In this document: positions 17,097 through 27,192 of the stretch, one piece after another
How the letters are laid out: each line of letters opens with the position of its first letter
Numbering within the stretch: position 1 is the stretch's first letter
NCBI GenBank assembly: GCA_905216145.1
Contig: CAJMST010000002.1
Coordinates: forward strand, 1-64,000
Source: an uncultured bacterium
GTDB taxonomy: Bacteria > Actinomycetota > Coriobacteriia > Coriobacteriales > Coriobacteriaceae
DNA length: 64,000 nucleotides
Reading direction: 5' to 3'
Position numbers and translations under genes: made by a program
The notes under the pieces: model-generated
Databases searched by the model: none
What the model saw: only the letters and a program-made list of their open reading frames with translations
Told to the model about the DNA's origin: nothing

Positions 17097-18116
17097 ATGT
17101 TCGGCAATCCCTCGTATCCAACGTATCAGGCTTTTTTGGGGCTTGGCATCGCCGCTGCCATTGCGCTGCTGCTCATGCCGTGGTGGATCAAGCTGCTCAA
17201 GGTCGAGGGTATCGGCCAGCAGGTTCGTGCCGACGGCCCCAAGCGTCATTTGGTTAAGCAGGGAACGCCCACCATGGGTGGCGTTGTCATCCTCGTCGCG
17301 ATCTCGCTGACCTGTCTGCTGATGGGCAAGCTCACCACCGAGCTCGTGCTCGTGCTGCTCGCCACGCTGGCGACCGGCGTGCTGGGCCTGATCGACGACC
17401 TGACCTCCGTTACGCATGGGCGCTCGCTCGGTCTGACGCCCCATGCCAAGATGATCGGCCTAACCATTATCTGTGTCACCTTTACGGTGCTCGCCGTCAA
17501 CTGGTGCGGCGTCGCCCCCGAGATTCGTTTTCCCGGCGGCCTGACGATTGACCTCGGTGTTCTTTCGACCACCATCTGCGGCCTTTCGTTCCCGTGGCTT
17601 TACATTGTCTTTTGCTGGCTGATGATCGCCGGTCTTTCTAATGCCGTGAACCTGACCGATGGCCTTGACGGTCTTGCTGGCGGCACCTCCATGATTGCCA
17701 TGCTCGCCATGGCTGCCATGGCGTTTTTGCACGGAGACGTGAACCTGTCCATCTTCTGCACCGCGTGTGCCGGTGCCTGCTTGGGCTTTCTGTGGTTCAA
17801 CTGCTATCCGGCGAGCATCTTTATGGGCGATACCGGCTCGCTTGCCCTAGGCGCCGCGTTTGCCTGCACGTCCATCATGACCAACACCGAGGTCGTCTCC
17901 CTCATCATCGGCGGCCTGTTTATCGTTGAGACCCTGTCGGTCATGATTCAGGTTGTCTACTTCCACTTTACGCACAAGCGCGTCTTCCTTATGGCGCCCA
18001 TCCATCATCATTTCGAAAAGAAGGGCTGGGCCGAGACCAAGGTCGTCATCCGTTTTTGGATTATCGCTGCTGCCTTTGGTGCCGTTGGCCTTGCCCTGTT
18101 CTTCCAGTTGGGATAG
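17097..18116 (+). CDS. mraY: Phospho-MurNAc-pentapeptide transferase
   Basis: A 339-residue polytopic membrane enzyme (about 10 membrane segments) that transfers phospho-MurNAc-pentapeptide to undecaprenyl phosphate, forming lipid I. Characteristic motifs are GTPTMGGVVI, NLTDGLDGLAGGTS with catalytic aspartates, GDTGSLALGA and the MAPIHHHFEKKGW histidine motif. It is translationally close to murF (3-nt gap). Confidence 0.97.
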   Translation: MFGNPSYPTYQAFLGLGIAAAIALLLMPWWIKLLKVEGIGQQVRADGPKRHLVKQGTPTMGGVVILVAISLTCLLMGKLTTELVLVLLATLATGVLGLIDDLTSVTHGRSLGLTPHAKMIGLTIICVTFTVLAVNWCGVAPEIRFPGGLTIDLGVLSTTICGLSFPWLYIVFCWLMIAGLSNAVNLTDGLDGLAGGTSMIAMLAMAAMAFLHGDVNLSIFCTACAGACLGFLWFNCYPASIFMGDTGSLALGAAFACTSIMTNTEVVSLIIGGLFIVETLSVMIQVVYFHFTHKRVFLMAPIHHHFEKKGWAETKVVIRFWIIAAAFGAVGLALFFQLG

Positions 18117-18125
18117 TGGTCTTTC

Positions 18126-19532
18126 ATGCCTCTTGCTGATGTCTTTAGCCTGCTCGTTTTGGGTCAGGGCAAATCCGGTCTCGATGTCGCCCGCTGGGCG
18201 CTGGCACATCCCGAGCGCGTAAGTGCCGTTACCGTGTATGGCGGTGGCACCTCTGAGCCCAATGACGCCACGCGTGCGCTCGAGGCTGCTGGTGCGTCGT
18301 TTGTCTATGGGACCGAACAGGTCGAGGGCGCCTATGACGTATGCGTGACGTGCCCGGGCATCTCGGAGTTCTCGGGCTTCTTTAAGGCCGGGCGCGAGCA
18401 TGCCGCCCAGATTATGGGTGAGCCCGAGTTTGCCTATCGCCTGTCGCCCGATAACTGGATTGCCATCACGGGCACCAACGGCAAGACGACCACCACGTCG
18501 CTGGCTGATTATCTGCTTAAGGCTGCCGGCGAGACCAGCGTTGCTGTCGGCAACATCGGCGAGCCGCCGGTCAACGAGATTGACGGCCGAGCCCACAACG
18601 AGTGGTTTGTGGCTGAGCTCTCGAGCTATCAGATTGCTACGACAACCGAGCTCCACCCCCGCGTGGCGGTGCTGCTCAACATCACTCCCGACCACTTGGG
18701 CTGGCATAAGAGCCATAAGAACTACGCGCTTGCCAAGATCAAACTGTTTGACAATATGGTCGATGACGATCTGGCGGTTGTCGACGTCGAAGACGCCGGC
18801 ATTCACGAGTTCGATGAGTACATCTACACGCCGGGTCGTCGCATCTGCAAGGTTGCCTTTGACGAGCCTGAGGGCGAGGATGCCGCCTTTGTGCGCGACG
18901 GCAAGATGGTCGTGCGCCTGAAGGGCGTCGAGACCCCGCTCATCGCTACATCCGAGCTCAAGATCTCGGGCCATCACAATGTTATCAATGCCCTGTGCGC
19001 CGCCACGGCTGCCTTGGCGGTCGGTGCCGATGTCGATGGTGTCTGCCGCGGTCTTGCCTCGTTCCAGCCGCTCGAGCACCGCGTGGAGCCGTGTGGCGAG
19101 ATTGACGGCGTGCGCTACGTCAACGATTCCAAGGCGACCAACACCGATGCGGTCGAGAAGGCACTGACGGCATTTCCCGATGACGACGTGATCTTGCTGC
19201 TCGGCGGCCACGATAAGGGCACGCCGCTCACGGACTTCGCGCGCGTCGTTATGGACAACGTGCGCTCGGTCGTCTGCTTTGGCGATGCGCGCGAACGCTT
19301 CACCGCCGCTATGGACGAGGCCGATGTCGATGGCGATGTGGATATCGCCCAGGCGGATGACCTACGCGACGCCGTGGACGTCGCCCGTTCGCTGTCGAGC
19401 CGTGGTGACGTGATCTTACTTTCTCCTGCCTGCTCTTCGTTCGATGAGTTCTCGGGCTATGAGGAGCGCGGCCGCGTGTTTAAGGACTACGTGGCCCAGC
19501 TTGCCGCTGCAGCGAAATCACAAATGGAATAG
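18126..19532 (+). CDS. murD: UDP-MurNAc-L-Ala:D-Glu ligase
   Basis: A 468-residue cytoplasmic Mur ligase adding D-glutamate. It has an N-terminal Rossmann-like domain (LLVLGQGKSGLDVA-like start), a P-loop GTNGKTTTTS (Lys120), ELSSYQI, LNITPDHLGWH and the C-terminal VNDSKATNTDAV and LLGGHDKG motifs. It begins 9 nt after mraY. Confidence 0.97.
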   Translation: MPLADVFSLLVLGQGKSGLDVARWALAHPERVSAVTVYGGGTSEPNDATRALEAAGASFVYGTEQVEGAYDVCVTCPGISEFSGFFKAGREHAAQIMGEPEFAYRLSPDNWIAITGTNGKTTTTSLADYLLKAAGETSVAVGNIGEPPVNEIDGRAHNEWFVAELSSYQIATTTELHPRVAVLLNITPDHLGWHKSHKNYALAKIKLFDNMVDDDLAVVDVEDAGIHEFDEYIYTPGRRICKVAFDEPEGEDAAFVRDGKMVVRLKGVETPLIATSELKISGHHNVINALCAATAALAVGADVDGVCRGLASFQPLEHRVEPCGEIDGVRYVNDSKATNTDAVEKALTAFPDDDVILLLGGHDKGTPLTDFARVVMDNVRSVVCFGDARERFTAAMDEADVDGDVDIAQADDLRDAVDVARSLSSRGDVILLSPACSSFDEFSGYEERGRVFKDYVAQLAAAAKSQME

Positions 19533-19540
19533 GGGTTGCG

Positions 19541-21061
19541 GTGAGAGAGGAGAGCCCCCGACAAGGTATGAGGAGGCCCGACTCGGACCGTGCTTCCTCA
19601 CGTCGTATCACACCGCGTTCCAGCCGCGGCGGGCAGTCGTTTAGCGAACGCTATATTGCCGGCGTTCCCGCCCGTATCATGCGCCCCCGTTTGATATTCA
19701 TGGCCTGCTTGTTTACCTTGGTATGCTTTGGCCTGCTGATGGTGTACTCGGCGTCTTCGGTCGAGGCGCTGCACGAGAATGGCTCGGCGACGTTTTTTCT
19801 GGGTCGACAGGCCGCGTTTGCCGTGGTCGGTGTTCTGGCGCTGATTGCCATCGTGCGCGTTTTGCCGGACAGCTGGTTTGGGGAGGATGTGCTCAGGATC
19901 TTCCTCATAGGCATGATAGGGCTACTGTTTCTGGTGTTCTTGGTGGGCAGCGGCAGCCGTGGCGCCACGCGCTGGCTTAACATCGCCGGTATTCAGTTCC
20001 AGCCTTCCGAGTTTTTAAAGCCATTTGCCATTGCGTATTCGGCCATCATGCTTGATCGCTTCTTTTCGCCCGGTGGCAACATCAACGAATTCCTTCGCAA
20101 GATGGGCATCTACCTGGGCATTTCGCTCTTTCTGATCTTTATCCAGCCCGATTTCGGTACTGTCCTGATCATCCTGTTGACCCTCATGTGCATGGCGTTG
20201 TTTGCGGGTCTCGACCCCAGATTTATCATCGGCGTGCTAATCTTCGGCATTCTCGTGATCGTGATTGCGCTTGTCGCAGAGCCGTACCGTATGGTGCGTA
20301 TTCAGGTTGCCTTGAACCCTTGGGCCGACGAGTATGGTGACGGCTATCAGGCCACGCTTGCCATTATGGCCTTTGCCTCGGGCGGTCTGTTCGGCCGTGG
20401 CATCGGCAACTCAACCATGAAGTACTCGTATCTGCCCGAGGCGCACAATGACTACATCCTGGCCATCATTGGCGAGGAAGTCGGTTTTGTCGGAACCGTG
20501 CTGTTCTTCTTGGTGTTTGCGATGCTGATCTACTCGGCGTTTCGCATTGCCGAGCAGGCGACCGATCGCCGGGGCGCGCTTATGGCGTCTGGCTCCGCGG
20601 TCATTCTCGCAGTGCAGTTTTTGATTAACGCGCTGGGCATCCTCAACGTGTTTCCCATGACGGGCAAACCGTTGCCGTTTATTAGCTACGGCGGTTCGTC
20701 GATTATTGTGTCGCTCATGCTTGCCGGGTTGATCCTGCGCGTTTCGTACGAGAGCGCCCGCCGCGATGAGTATGACCGCCGCCGCGAGAGCTTTGCCGTT
20801 ATGGATGAGAGTACCGCCGGCGTGCCCCACGTGCGCGGCGAGCGATCTTCGCGTAACGGTTTTACCGTCCTGGATGGCTCTGCGACCGAGCCGGCAGCCC
20901 GCCCGCGTCAGCGAACGGCGCCGCAAGGTCGTCCTCAGCGCCCCAGCCCTCGCAACGCGGGCGGTGGATATAATCGAATCGATTTGAACTCGGACCCGTC
21001 GGCGCGTCTGCGTACCGACGACCAGGGACCGCGTGTACGAAGGGACTACCATGACCGATAA
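19541..21061 (+). CDS. ftsW: FtsW/RodA-family lipid II polymerase (SEDS glycosyltransferase)
   Basis: A 506-residue SEDS protein with 10 predicted membrane segments between about residues 45 and 405 that polymerises lipid II at the septum with FtsI. Motifs include GSRGATRWLNI with FQPSEFLK, and the PMTGKPLPFISYGGSS segment near the last membrane helices. The N-terminal tail (about 40 residues) and the C-terminal tail (about 90 residues, Arg/Pro-rich) are disordered. The likely start is GTG 19541. The stop overlaps murG by 11 nt. Confidence 0.95.
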   Translation: MREESPRQGMRRPDSDRASSRRITPRSSRGGQSFSERYIAGVPARIMRPRLIFMACLFTLVCFGLLMVYSASSVEALHENGSATFFLGRQAAFAVVGVLALIAIVRVLPDSWFGEDVLRIFLIGMIGLLFLVFLVGSGSRGATRWLNIAGIQFQPSEFLKPFAIAYSAIMLDRFFSPGGNINEFLRKMGIYLGISLFLIFIQPDFGTVLIILLTLMCMALFAGLDPRFIIGVLIFGILVIVIALVAEPYRMVRIQVALNPWADEYGDGYQATLAIMAFASGGLFGRGIGNSTMKYSYLPEAHNDYILAIIGEEVGFVGTVLFFLVFAMLIYSAFRIAEQATDRRGALMASGSAVILAVQFLINALGILNVFPMTGKPLPFISYGGSSIIVSLMLAGLILRVSYESARRDEYDRRRESFAVMDESTAGVPHVRGERSSRNGFTVLDGSATEPAARPRQRTAPQGRPQRPSPRNAGGGYNRIDLNSDPSARLRTDDQGPRVRRDYHDR

Positions 21062-22166
21062 AATGACCGTTGCTATTGCAGCCGGCGGCACGGCCGGGCA
21101 CATCAACCCCGCGCTCGCCTTGGCCGAAGAGCTGCGTGACCGTGGCCACCACGTTGTGTTCGTGGGCCAGTCGCGCAAGCTCGAGGGTCGTCTGGTCCCC
21201 GAGGCTGGGTTTGATTTTGTGCCCATTACGGTCACGGGCTTCGACCGCTCCCGTCCTTGGACGGCGCTGACCTCGCTGTGGCGTGTCAACAAAGCCAAGC
21301 GTGCGCTCGCCAGTCATTTCTCAAAGGTCGGCAAGCCCGATGCCGCCATTGGTTTTGGTGCCTATGTCGAGGTTCCGCTGCTGGGGTGGTGCAAGGGCGC
21401 GGGCGTTCCGTATCTGCTGCATGAGCAGAACTCTGTTCCGGGCCTGGCCAACAAGATGATGAACTCCCATGCCGCCCGCGTGTGCATCTCGGTGCCGGCA
21501 GCGCGTTCGGTCTTTGAGCGCGAAGGTGACCCTGACCACGTGCTCATGACCGGCAACCCCGTACGTCGCTCGGTGATCGAGGGCGATCGCGCTCGCGGCC
21601 GCAAGGCACTTGGCGTTCCCGAGGACGCTACGCTGCTGCTCGTCTTTGGCGGTTCACTTGGCGCCCAGCACCTCAACGAGCGTGTGGCTTCGCTCAAAAA
21701 CGAGCTGCTTTCGCGCAAGAACCTCTATGTGTTGCATTCGACGGGTGCCGACGGCTTTGAGGAGACCGAGCGCGCTTTGGCGCTGACGCCCGAGGAGGCG
21801 AAGCGTTACCGCGTCCAGCCTTACATCGACAACATGGGCGATATGCTGGCTGCTGCCGATTTGGTGCTCTCGCGTTCGGGCGCATCGAGCGTGGCCGAGA
21901 TCGCTGCACTCGCCGTGCCTTCGGTGCTCGTGCCGTACCCGCATGCGACGGCCGACCACCAAACCACCAATGCCCGTTATCTGGTCGACGCTGGGGCCGG
22001 CGTGCTCTGCGCCGATGCCGATATCGACGGTTCTGCCTTTGCCGATGAACTGCTGCACCTGGTCGATGACGCGGCGGCGCGCGACGCCATGCGTCAGGCG
22101 GCGCGTGGTCTGGCTCAGGATAGGGCCGCCGCTCTTCTGGCGGATGCGGTAGAGGGTTTGCGTTAG
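21051..22166 (+). CDS. murG: UDP-GlcNAc:lipid I N-acetylglucosaminyltransferase
   Basis: A 371-residue peripheral membrane GT28 enzyme making lipid II. It begins with AAGGTAGHINPALALAEEL, the MurG glycine loop, and has LHEQNSVPGLANK, GGSLGAQHLNE and the donor-binding segment RSGASSVAEIAALAVPSVLVPYPHA (quoted in part). ATG 21051 has GAAGGGA upstream; ATG 21063 is an alternative. It overlaps ftsW by 11 nt. Confidence 0.97.
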   Translation: MTDKMTVAIAAGGTAGHINPALALAEELRDRGHHVVFVGQSRKLEGRLVPEAGFDFVPITVTGFDRSRPWTALTSLWRVNKAKRALASHFSKVGKPDAAIGFGAYVEVPLLGWCKGAGVPYLLHEQNSVPGLANKMMNSHAARVCISVPAARSVFEREGDPDHVLMTGNPVRRSVIEGDRARGRKALGVPEDATLLLVFGGSLGAQHLNERVASLKNELLSRKNLYVLHSTGADGFEETERALALTPEEAKRYRVQPYIDNMGDMLAAADLVLSRSGASSVAEIAALAVPSVLVPYPHATADHQTTNARYLVDAGAGVLCADADIDGSAFADELLHLVDDAAARDAMRQAARGLAQDRAAALLADAVEGLR

Positions 22167-22263
22167 TTAGACGGGATATCGTCGGTCGCCCTCGCGCTGA
22201 TGCGGTAGGTGCGGTACAGTTAACGGGTTACAGGCAGTGTTTACGCAAGGAGTACACGAGCAC

Positions 22264-23682
22264 ATGGCTGATTCCCAGACTGCAACCTCCGCGCCCGAGT
22301 TTAAGAGCGCCCACTTTATCGGTATCGGCGGCGCCGGCATGAGCGGCATCGCCCTCGTTCTTCACGAGCGCGGTTATGCCGTTACCGGCTCCGACCTTAA
22401 GACGTCACGTTATATCCGCCAGCTTACCCGCGCTGGTGTGAAGGTGCATGTGGGCCATGAGGCCGCCACGATCGACGAGGTCAAGCCCGACGTGGTTGTT
22501 GTCTCCACCGCTATTCCGGAGTCCAACCCTGAACTCGTGCGCGCTCGCGAGCTTGGTATTCCCGTGTGGCCCCGTGCCAAGATGCTCTCTGCTTTGGGCC
22601 ACGGCTACACCACCGTCGCTGTTGCCGGCACGCATGGCAAGACCACCACGTCTTCGATGTGCGCCACCATGCTCGACCGCATGGGTCTGGATCCGAGCTT
22701 CTTGATCGGTGGCATCGTCGAGGGCTATGACACGAACGGCAAGAACGGCTCGGGCGACTACTTTGTCGCTGAGGCCGACGAGTCCGACAGCTCCTTCCTG
22801 TTCCTGAACCCCAACGTGGTCATCGTGACCAACGTCGAGGCCGACCACCTCGATCACTACTCGGGTATCGAGGAGATCGAGGCAACTTTCGCCAAATTCA
22901 TGAGCCTGGTGGGCGAGGACGGCACCGTCATCGTCTGCGGTGAGGACCCGCATCTGGTCGAGCTCGCCAAGTCGACGGGTCGTCACGTGCTTTCCTACGG
23001 CTTTGCCGAGAGCAACGACATCGTCTGCATGCACCCGGATGTCAAGGGCATCCAGAGCGATTTTATCGTTCGCTTTGAGGACGGCACTGAGCACGCTGTG
23101 GAGATCAAGAGCAATCCCGGTCGCCACAACATGCTCAACGCCACGGCGGTGCTCACCGTCGCCCATGTCCTGGGCCTTGACATCGACGCCGCCGCCAAGG
23201 CGCTCTCGAGCTTTGAGGGCGTCCGCCGTCGCTTTACCCACGTGGGCGATATCGATGGCATCACCGTGGTCGATGATTACGGCCATCACCCCACCGAGAT
23301 CAAGGCGACGCTTGCTGCTGCTTCGTCGCTGGGCTACAAGCACGTCGACGTCGTGTTCCAGCCGCACCGCTATTCGCGCCTGCAGGCCCTGTGCGACGAC
23401 TTTGCCGATGCATTTGCCAATGCCGATAAACTGCTGCTGATTGATGTGTTCTCGGCTGGCGAGATGCCCATTCCGGGTGTCACCTCTAAGATGCTCGCCG
23501 ATACCGTGCGCGCCAAGCATCCTGGCAAGGAGGTCGTGTACTGCTCCAGCCGTCTTGAGCTCAATCAGGAGCTCGAGCAGATGGTGGGCGAGGGCGACCT
23601 GCTGCTCACTATGGGTGCCGGTGACGTTACGACCGTCGGCCCCGAGTTCATTGAGTATCTGACTGCCAAGAAAGACGCTTAA
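22264..23682 (+). CDS. murC: UDP-N-acetylmuramate:L-alanine ligase
   Basis: A 472-residue first Mur ligase. The N-terminal domain has HFIGIGGAGMSGIALVL; the P-loop is GTHGKTTTSS (Lys126); the central domain has EADESDSSFL and VEADHLDHY; the C-terminal domain has VDDYGHHPTEIKATL and FQPHRYSR. AAGGAG (22247-22252) lies 11 nt before ATG 22264; an upstream GTG (22237) is less likely. Order murC-murB-ftsQ follows. Confidence 0.97.
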   Translation: MADSQTATSAPEFKSAHFIGIGGAGMSGIALVLHERGYAVTGSDLKTSRYIRQLTRAGVKVHVGHEAATIDEVKPDVVVVSTAIPESNPELVRARELGIPVWPRAKMLSALGHGYTTVAVAGTHGKTTTSSMCATMLDRMGLDPSFLIGGIVEGYDTNGKNGSGDYFVAEADESDSSFLFLNPNVVIVTNVEADHLDHYSGIEEIEATFAKFMSLVGEDGTVIVCGEDPHLVELAKSTGRHVLSYGFAESNDIVCMHPDVKGIQSDFIVRFEDGTEHAVEIKSNPGRHNMLNATAVLTVAHVLGLDIDAAAKALSSFEGVRRRFTHVGDIDGITVVDDYGHHPTEIKATLAAASSLGYKHVDVVFQPHRYSRLQALCDDFADAFANADKLLLIDVFSAGEMPIPGVTSKMLADTVRAKHPGKEVVYCSSRLELNQELEQMVGEGDLLLTMGAGDVTTVGPEFIEYLTAKKDA

Positions 23683-23687
23683 GTCTA

Positions 23688-24599
23688 ATGGGTCTGTTTA
23701 ACGCCGTCATGGCGCTCTCGGGCATGATCGACACGGATGTGATCGAGGACGAGCGCCTTGCGCGTCATACGAGCTATCGTATCGGCGGCAAGGCCGACCT
23801 CTTTGTGACGTGCCATAGCTATCATGCCCTCCGCCGCGCCGTGGCGGTGCTCGATCGCGAGCAGGTGCCGTGGGTCATCATCGGCAAGGGCTCCAATCTG
23901 CTGGTTGCCGATGGCGGTTATCGCGGCGCCGTCATTTCGCTCGGACGTGAGTTTCAGCGCACGGTTGTTGCCGATGACGGTTGTACGCTGACGGTCGGTG
24001 CGGGCGTGATGTTTGCGCGCCTGGTCAACGATGCCCTGTCGCGTAGCCTCTCGGGCCTTGAGTTTGCCGTTGGCATCCCTGGTTCGGTTGGCGGTGCGAT
24101 ATCTATGAATGCCGGCACACGGACCGAGTGGATTGGCTCGCTGGTTGAGGATGTCGTAACGTTTGACCCGGCATCCGGTATCAAACATTATGCGGGGTCC
24201 GAGATCACTTGGGGCTACCGCGAATGTAGCCTTCCCCGCAATGAGATCATCCTCGAGTGCGTGCTCAAGCTTAAACCGGCGCCCAAGGCCGACATTCGCG
24301 AGCGCATGGAGCGGTACCTGACGAGGCGCAAGCGTACACAGCCCATGGGTCGCGCATCCTGCGGGTCGGTCTTTCGCAACCCGCCCGATGCGAGCGTGGG
24401 CAAGCTTATCGAGGATTGTGGATTAAAGGGTTTTTCGATTGGCGGCGCGGAAGTTTCGCCCGTTCACGCTAATTTTATCGTTAATAACGGAACTGCCTCG
24501 GCCGATGACGTTGCCGCGGTTATCAGACATGTGCACGGAAAGGTGAGGGAGGCGTATGGCATCGAGCTCAGACCGGAAGTTAAATTCCTCGGCTTCTAG
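23688..24599 (+). CDS. murB: UDP-N-acetylenolpyruvoylglucosamine reductase
   Basis: A 303-residue FAD enzyme reducing UDP-GlcNAc-enolpyruvate to UDP-MurNAc. Visible motifs: HTSYRIGGKADL near the N-terminus, IIGKGSNLLVADGG, SGLEFAVGIPGSVGGAISMNAG, the catalytic Ser in ASCGSVFRNP, and AEVSPVHANFIVN. It begins 5 nt after murC and overlaps ftsQ by 44 nt. Confidence 0.96.
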   Translation: MGLFNAVMALSGMIDTDVIEDERLARHTSYRIGGKADLFVTCHSYHALRRAVAVLDREQVPWVIIGKGSNLLVADGGYRGAVISLGREFQRTVVADDGCTLTVGAGVMFARLVNDALSRSLSGLEFAVGIPGSVGGAISMNAGTRTEWIGSLVEDVVTFDPASGIKHYAGSEITWGYRECSLPRNEIILECVLKLKPAPKADIRERMERYLTRRKRTQPMGRASCGSVFRNPPDASVGKLIEDCGLKGFSIGGAEVSPVHANFIVNNGTASADDVAAVIRHVHGKVREAYGIELRPEVKFLGF

Positions 24600-25812
24600 A
24601 GCATCGAAACCCACCTTCCGCCGCGCCGGAGGGCGTTCCGGCGCGCCTGCCAAACCTCAACGCAATATCGTCGCGCACTCTAAGCCTGTCGGGCATGCTC
24701 GACAGACCAGTCGTCCGGTTGTCGGCTCGCAGCTCGGTAATCGTCCGGCCGCAAAAAAGTCCTCGCGTCCCTCGGTGACGTCAAAGCCTGTTATGGGCGC
24801 CAAGCCTGCCCGTCCTATGGCAACTCCTAAGCCCTCGACAGGAACTAAGGCGGCGCGTCCGAGTCGCACGCTGGGCGCATCGAAACCGCGCTCGCTGACA
24901 TCGGTGCCGGCTACCGCCAAGAAGCCTTCGGGTAAAAAAGGCGTCAACCCGTTGTCTTTACTTAGGGCGATGGCAAATAAAACATCAGACGCCGCTTCTG
25001 TCGTTACAGGCAAAGGCAAAATCGTGGGCGGCGTTTTGGCCGTCTTGGCCGTGCTCGTCGTCGTTGCTATCGTGGTGATTAACTCTGGATTGTTTACCGC
25101 CACTGATATTCAGATTCAAGGCAGCGAGCATGTGACGAAGCACGATGCTATCCAGCTGATCGATTTGCCCGAGGGAACGTCGCTTTTTAACGTCGATCCC
25201 GACCAGATTACCGAGGACCTCAAGCAGAACCCGTGGGTCTCGGGCGTGGATGTCCAGCGTCAGTTCCCACATACGCTCATCATTACGCCGATGGAGCGCA
25301 AGGTCATTGCAATTGTCTATATCAGCTCCGATGACCTTGCCTGGGCCATCGGGGATGATGACACCTGGATCGCCCCGCTGTCGACGTCGGTCGAAGTGGA
25401 TGACCAGGGCAACGTCATCACGACGGGGCAGGGCTCAAATACCCTGACCGGCATTGATGCCGCGCTGGCGCTCGCTAAGCACTATGGCGCGGTGTTGTTG
25501 ACTGATGTCTCGGCGGATGTCGCTCCGGTTTCCGGCCAGGCAGTGAGCTCCAAGGCCGTTAAGGCTGGCTTGGATTATGTGCGTGGTTTTTCGAGCGAGT
25601 TCTTGGGACAAGTCAAGGATATTTCCACGCCTTCGGTCGAAGCCATCTCGGCAAACCTCAATAACGGCATTGAGGTGTCGCTGGGCGATTCGAACGATAT
25701 CGTCAAGAAGGAGCGCGTAGTCACCAAGCTGCTTTCGCAGGTAGAGGGCGTAACGTATATCAATGTGCGCTCTCCGGGTAACTATACATTTAGGAACGCT
25801 CCGACCTCGTAG
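24556..25812 (+). CDS. ftsQ: FtsQ/DivIB-type cell division protein
   Basis: A 418-residue bitopic protein. The long basic, Pro/Ser/Lys-rich cytoplasmic tail (about 1-150) contains several KP/RP-type repeats. One membrane helix follows (about 157-177, IVGGVLAVLAVLVVVAIVVI), then a POTRA domain starting FTATDIQIQGSEHVTKHDAI and a beta domain. It scaffolds the FtsQLB divisome complex. ATG 24556 lies inside the murB end, with GAGGGAGG upstream. The cytoplasmic tail is longer than in most homologues. Confidence 0.9.
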   Translation: MASSSDRKLNSSASRASKPTFRRAGGRSGAPAKPQRNIVAHSKPVGHARQTSRPVVGSQLGNRPAAKKSSRPSVTSKPVMGAKPARPMATPKPSTGTKAARPSRTLGASKPRSLTSVPATAKKPSGKKGVNPLSLLRAMANKTSDAASVVTGKGKIVGGVLAVLAVLVVVAIVVINSGLFTATDIQIQGSEHVTKHDAIQLIDLPEGTSLFNVDPDQITEDLKQNPWVSGVDVQRQFPHTLIITPMERKVIAIVYISSDDLAWAIGDDDTWIAPLSTSVEVDDQGNVITTGQGSNTLTGIDAALALAKHYGAVLLTDVSADVAPVSGQAVSSKAVKAGLDYVRGFSSEFLGQVKDISTPSVEAISANLNNGIEVSLGDSNDIVKKERVVTKLLSQVEGVTYINVRSPGNYTFRNAPTS

Positions 25813-26011
25813 CGCTGGTTGATGCTTTGTTGAGGGGCCATACCACGCCGTTTATCTGGTTTGTTTGGTTTTCACGGTCAATTATTTGACTGATACGTTC
25901 ATAATGTGCAAACATAATACGGTTTACCTTTGCATTTACTTTCAACCTGAAGGTTAATGTGCGCAGGGGTCGACCCATGCTATGGCTATAACCTTTGTTC
26001 GGAGGACCGAC

Positions 26012-27166
26012 ATGCACGAGACAGAGATCAACAACTACCTTGCCGTCATTAAGGTGGTCGGCGTCGGCGGCGGCGGTACCAACGCGGTCAATCGAATGAT
26101 CGAAGAGGGCATCCGCGGCGTCGAGTTTGTTGCCATCAACACCGATGCTCAGGCACTCGCGATCTCTGATGCCGATATCAAGGTGCACATCGGCACCGAC
26201 CTTACCCGCGGCCTGGGCGCCGGCGCCAACCCCGAGGTTGGCCGCAAGGCTGCCGATGAGTCCCGCGACGACATTGCCGAGGCGCTCGCTGGTGCCGACA
26301 TGGTGTTCATCACCTGCGGCGAGGGCGGTGGCACCGGTACCGGCGCTGCTCCCATCGTTGCCGATATCGCGATGAACGAGGTCGGTGCGCTGACCGTCGC
26401 CGTCGTGACCAAGCCCTTCACCTTCGAGGGCCGCAAGCGCAAGAAGAGCGCCGAGGAGGGCATTAAGACCCTCTCCGATTGCGTCGACACCATGATCGTC
26501 ATCCCTAACGATAAGCTGCTCGACATCGCCGAGAAGAAGACCACCATGCTCGAGGCCTTCGCGATTGCCGATGGCGTCCTTTCCCAGGGCACCCAGGGCA
26601 TCACCGACCTCATCACCGTCCCCGGTATCATCAACCTGGACTTCGCCGATGTTAAGACCATCATGAAGCAGGCCGGTACCGCCATGATGGGTATCGGTAC
26701 CTCTTCTGGGGACACCCGCGCCGTCGACGCTGCCCAGCAGGCCATCTCCAGCCCGCTGCTCGAGAGCTCCATCGATGGTGCCACGCGCGTGCTGCTCTCC
26801 ATCGCCGGTTCCAAGGACCTGGGCATCCAGGAGATCAGCGACGCCGCCGACGTTGTCGCCAACGCCGTCGACCCCGAGGCCAACATCATCTTCGGTACCG
26901 TTGTCGACGAGTCCCTGGGCGATCAGGTGCGTATCACCGTCATCGCTACGGGCTTCTCCGACTCCAACGTCAACCGTCAGGACGAGCTCTTTGCTGCTCA
27001 GCAGTCTCAGAGCAAGGCCGCTGCCTCCGCTGAGCCGCAGCGCACCGCTCCTGCCACGAGCCCGGCTCAGGCCGCTCCGACCCGCAACGTCGGTGGCACC
27101 GAGCTTCCTAACTTCGGCAACGATCAGTTCGAGCTTCCCGACTTCCTGAAGCGCGGTAGCTTCTAA
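26012..27166 (+). CDS. ftsZ: Cell division protein FtsZ
   Basis: A 384-residue tubulin-like GTPase forming the Z ring. The nucleotide site includes VGVGGGGTNAVNRMI and the tubulin signature GGGTGTG (residues 105-111). The T7 loop NLDFADVK is present. A variable linker of about 50 residues leads to the conserved C-terminal peptide ELPDFLKRGSF, which here would bind SepF as no ftsA is present. GGAGG (26001-26005) precedes ATG 26012. It is separated from ftsQ by 200 bp of AT-rich DNA likely to hold its own promoter. Confidence 0.98.
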   Translation: MHETEINNYLAVIKVVGVGGGGTNAVNRMIEEGIRGVEFVAINTDAQALAISDADIKVHIGTDLTRGLGAGANPEVGRKAADESRDDIAEALAGADMVFITCGEGGGTGTGAAPIVADIAMNEVGALTVAVVTKPFTFEGRKRKKSAEEGIKTLSDCVDTMIVIPNDKLLDIAEKKTTMLEAFAIADGVLSQGTQGITDLITVPGIINLDFADVKTIMKQAGTAMMGIGTSSGDTRAVDAAQQAISSPLLESSIDGATRVLLSIAGSKDLGIQEISDAADVVANAVDPEANIIFGTVVDESLGDQVRITVIATGFSDSNVNRQDELFAAQQSQSKAAASAEPQRTAPATSPAQAAPTRNVGGTELPNFGNDQFELPDFLKRGSF

Positions 27167-27192
27167 GTCGTTCTTTGCATTGTTGTGCGCAG

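Noticed and set aside
15465..17444. 659-codon minus-strand frame across ftsI end, murF and mraY start
   Set aside because: Antisense shadow of GC-rich genes; no domain and no ribosome site.
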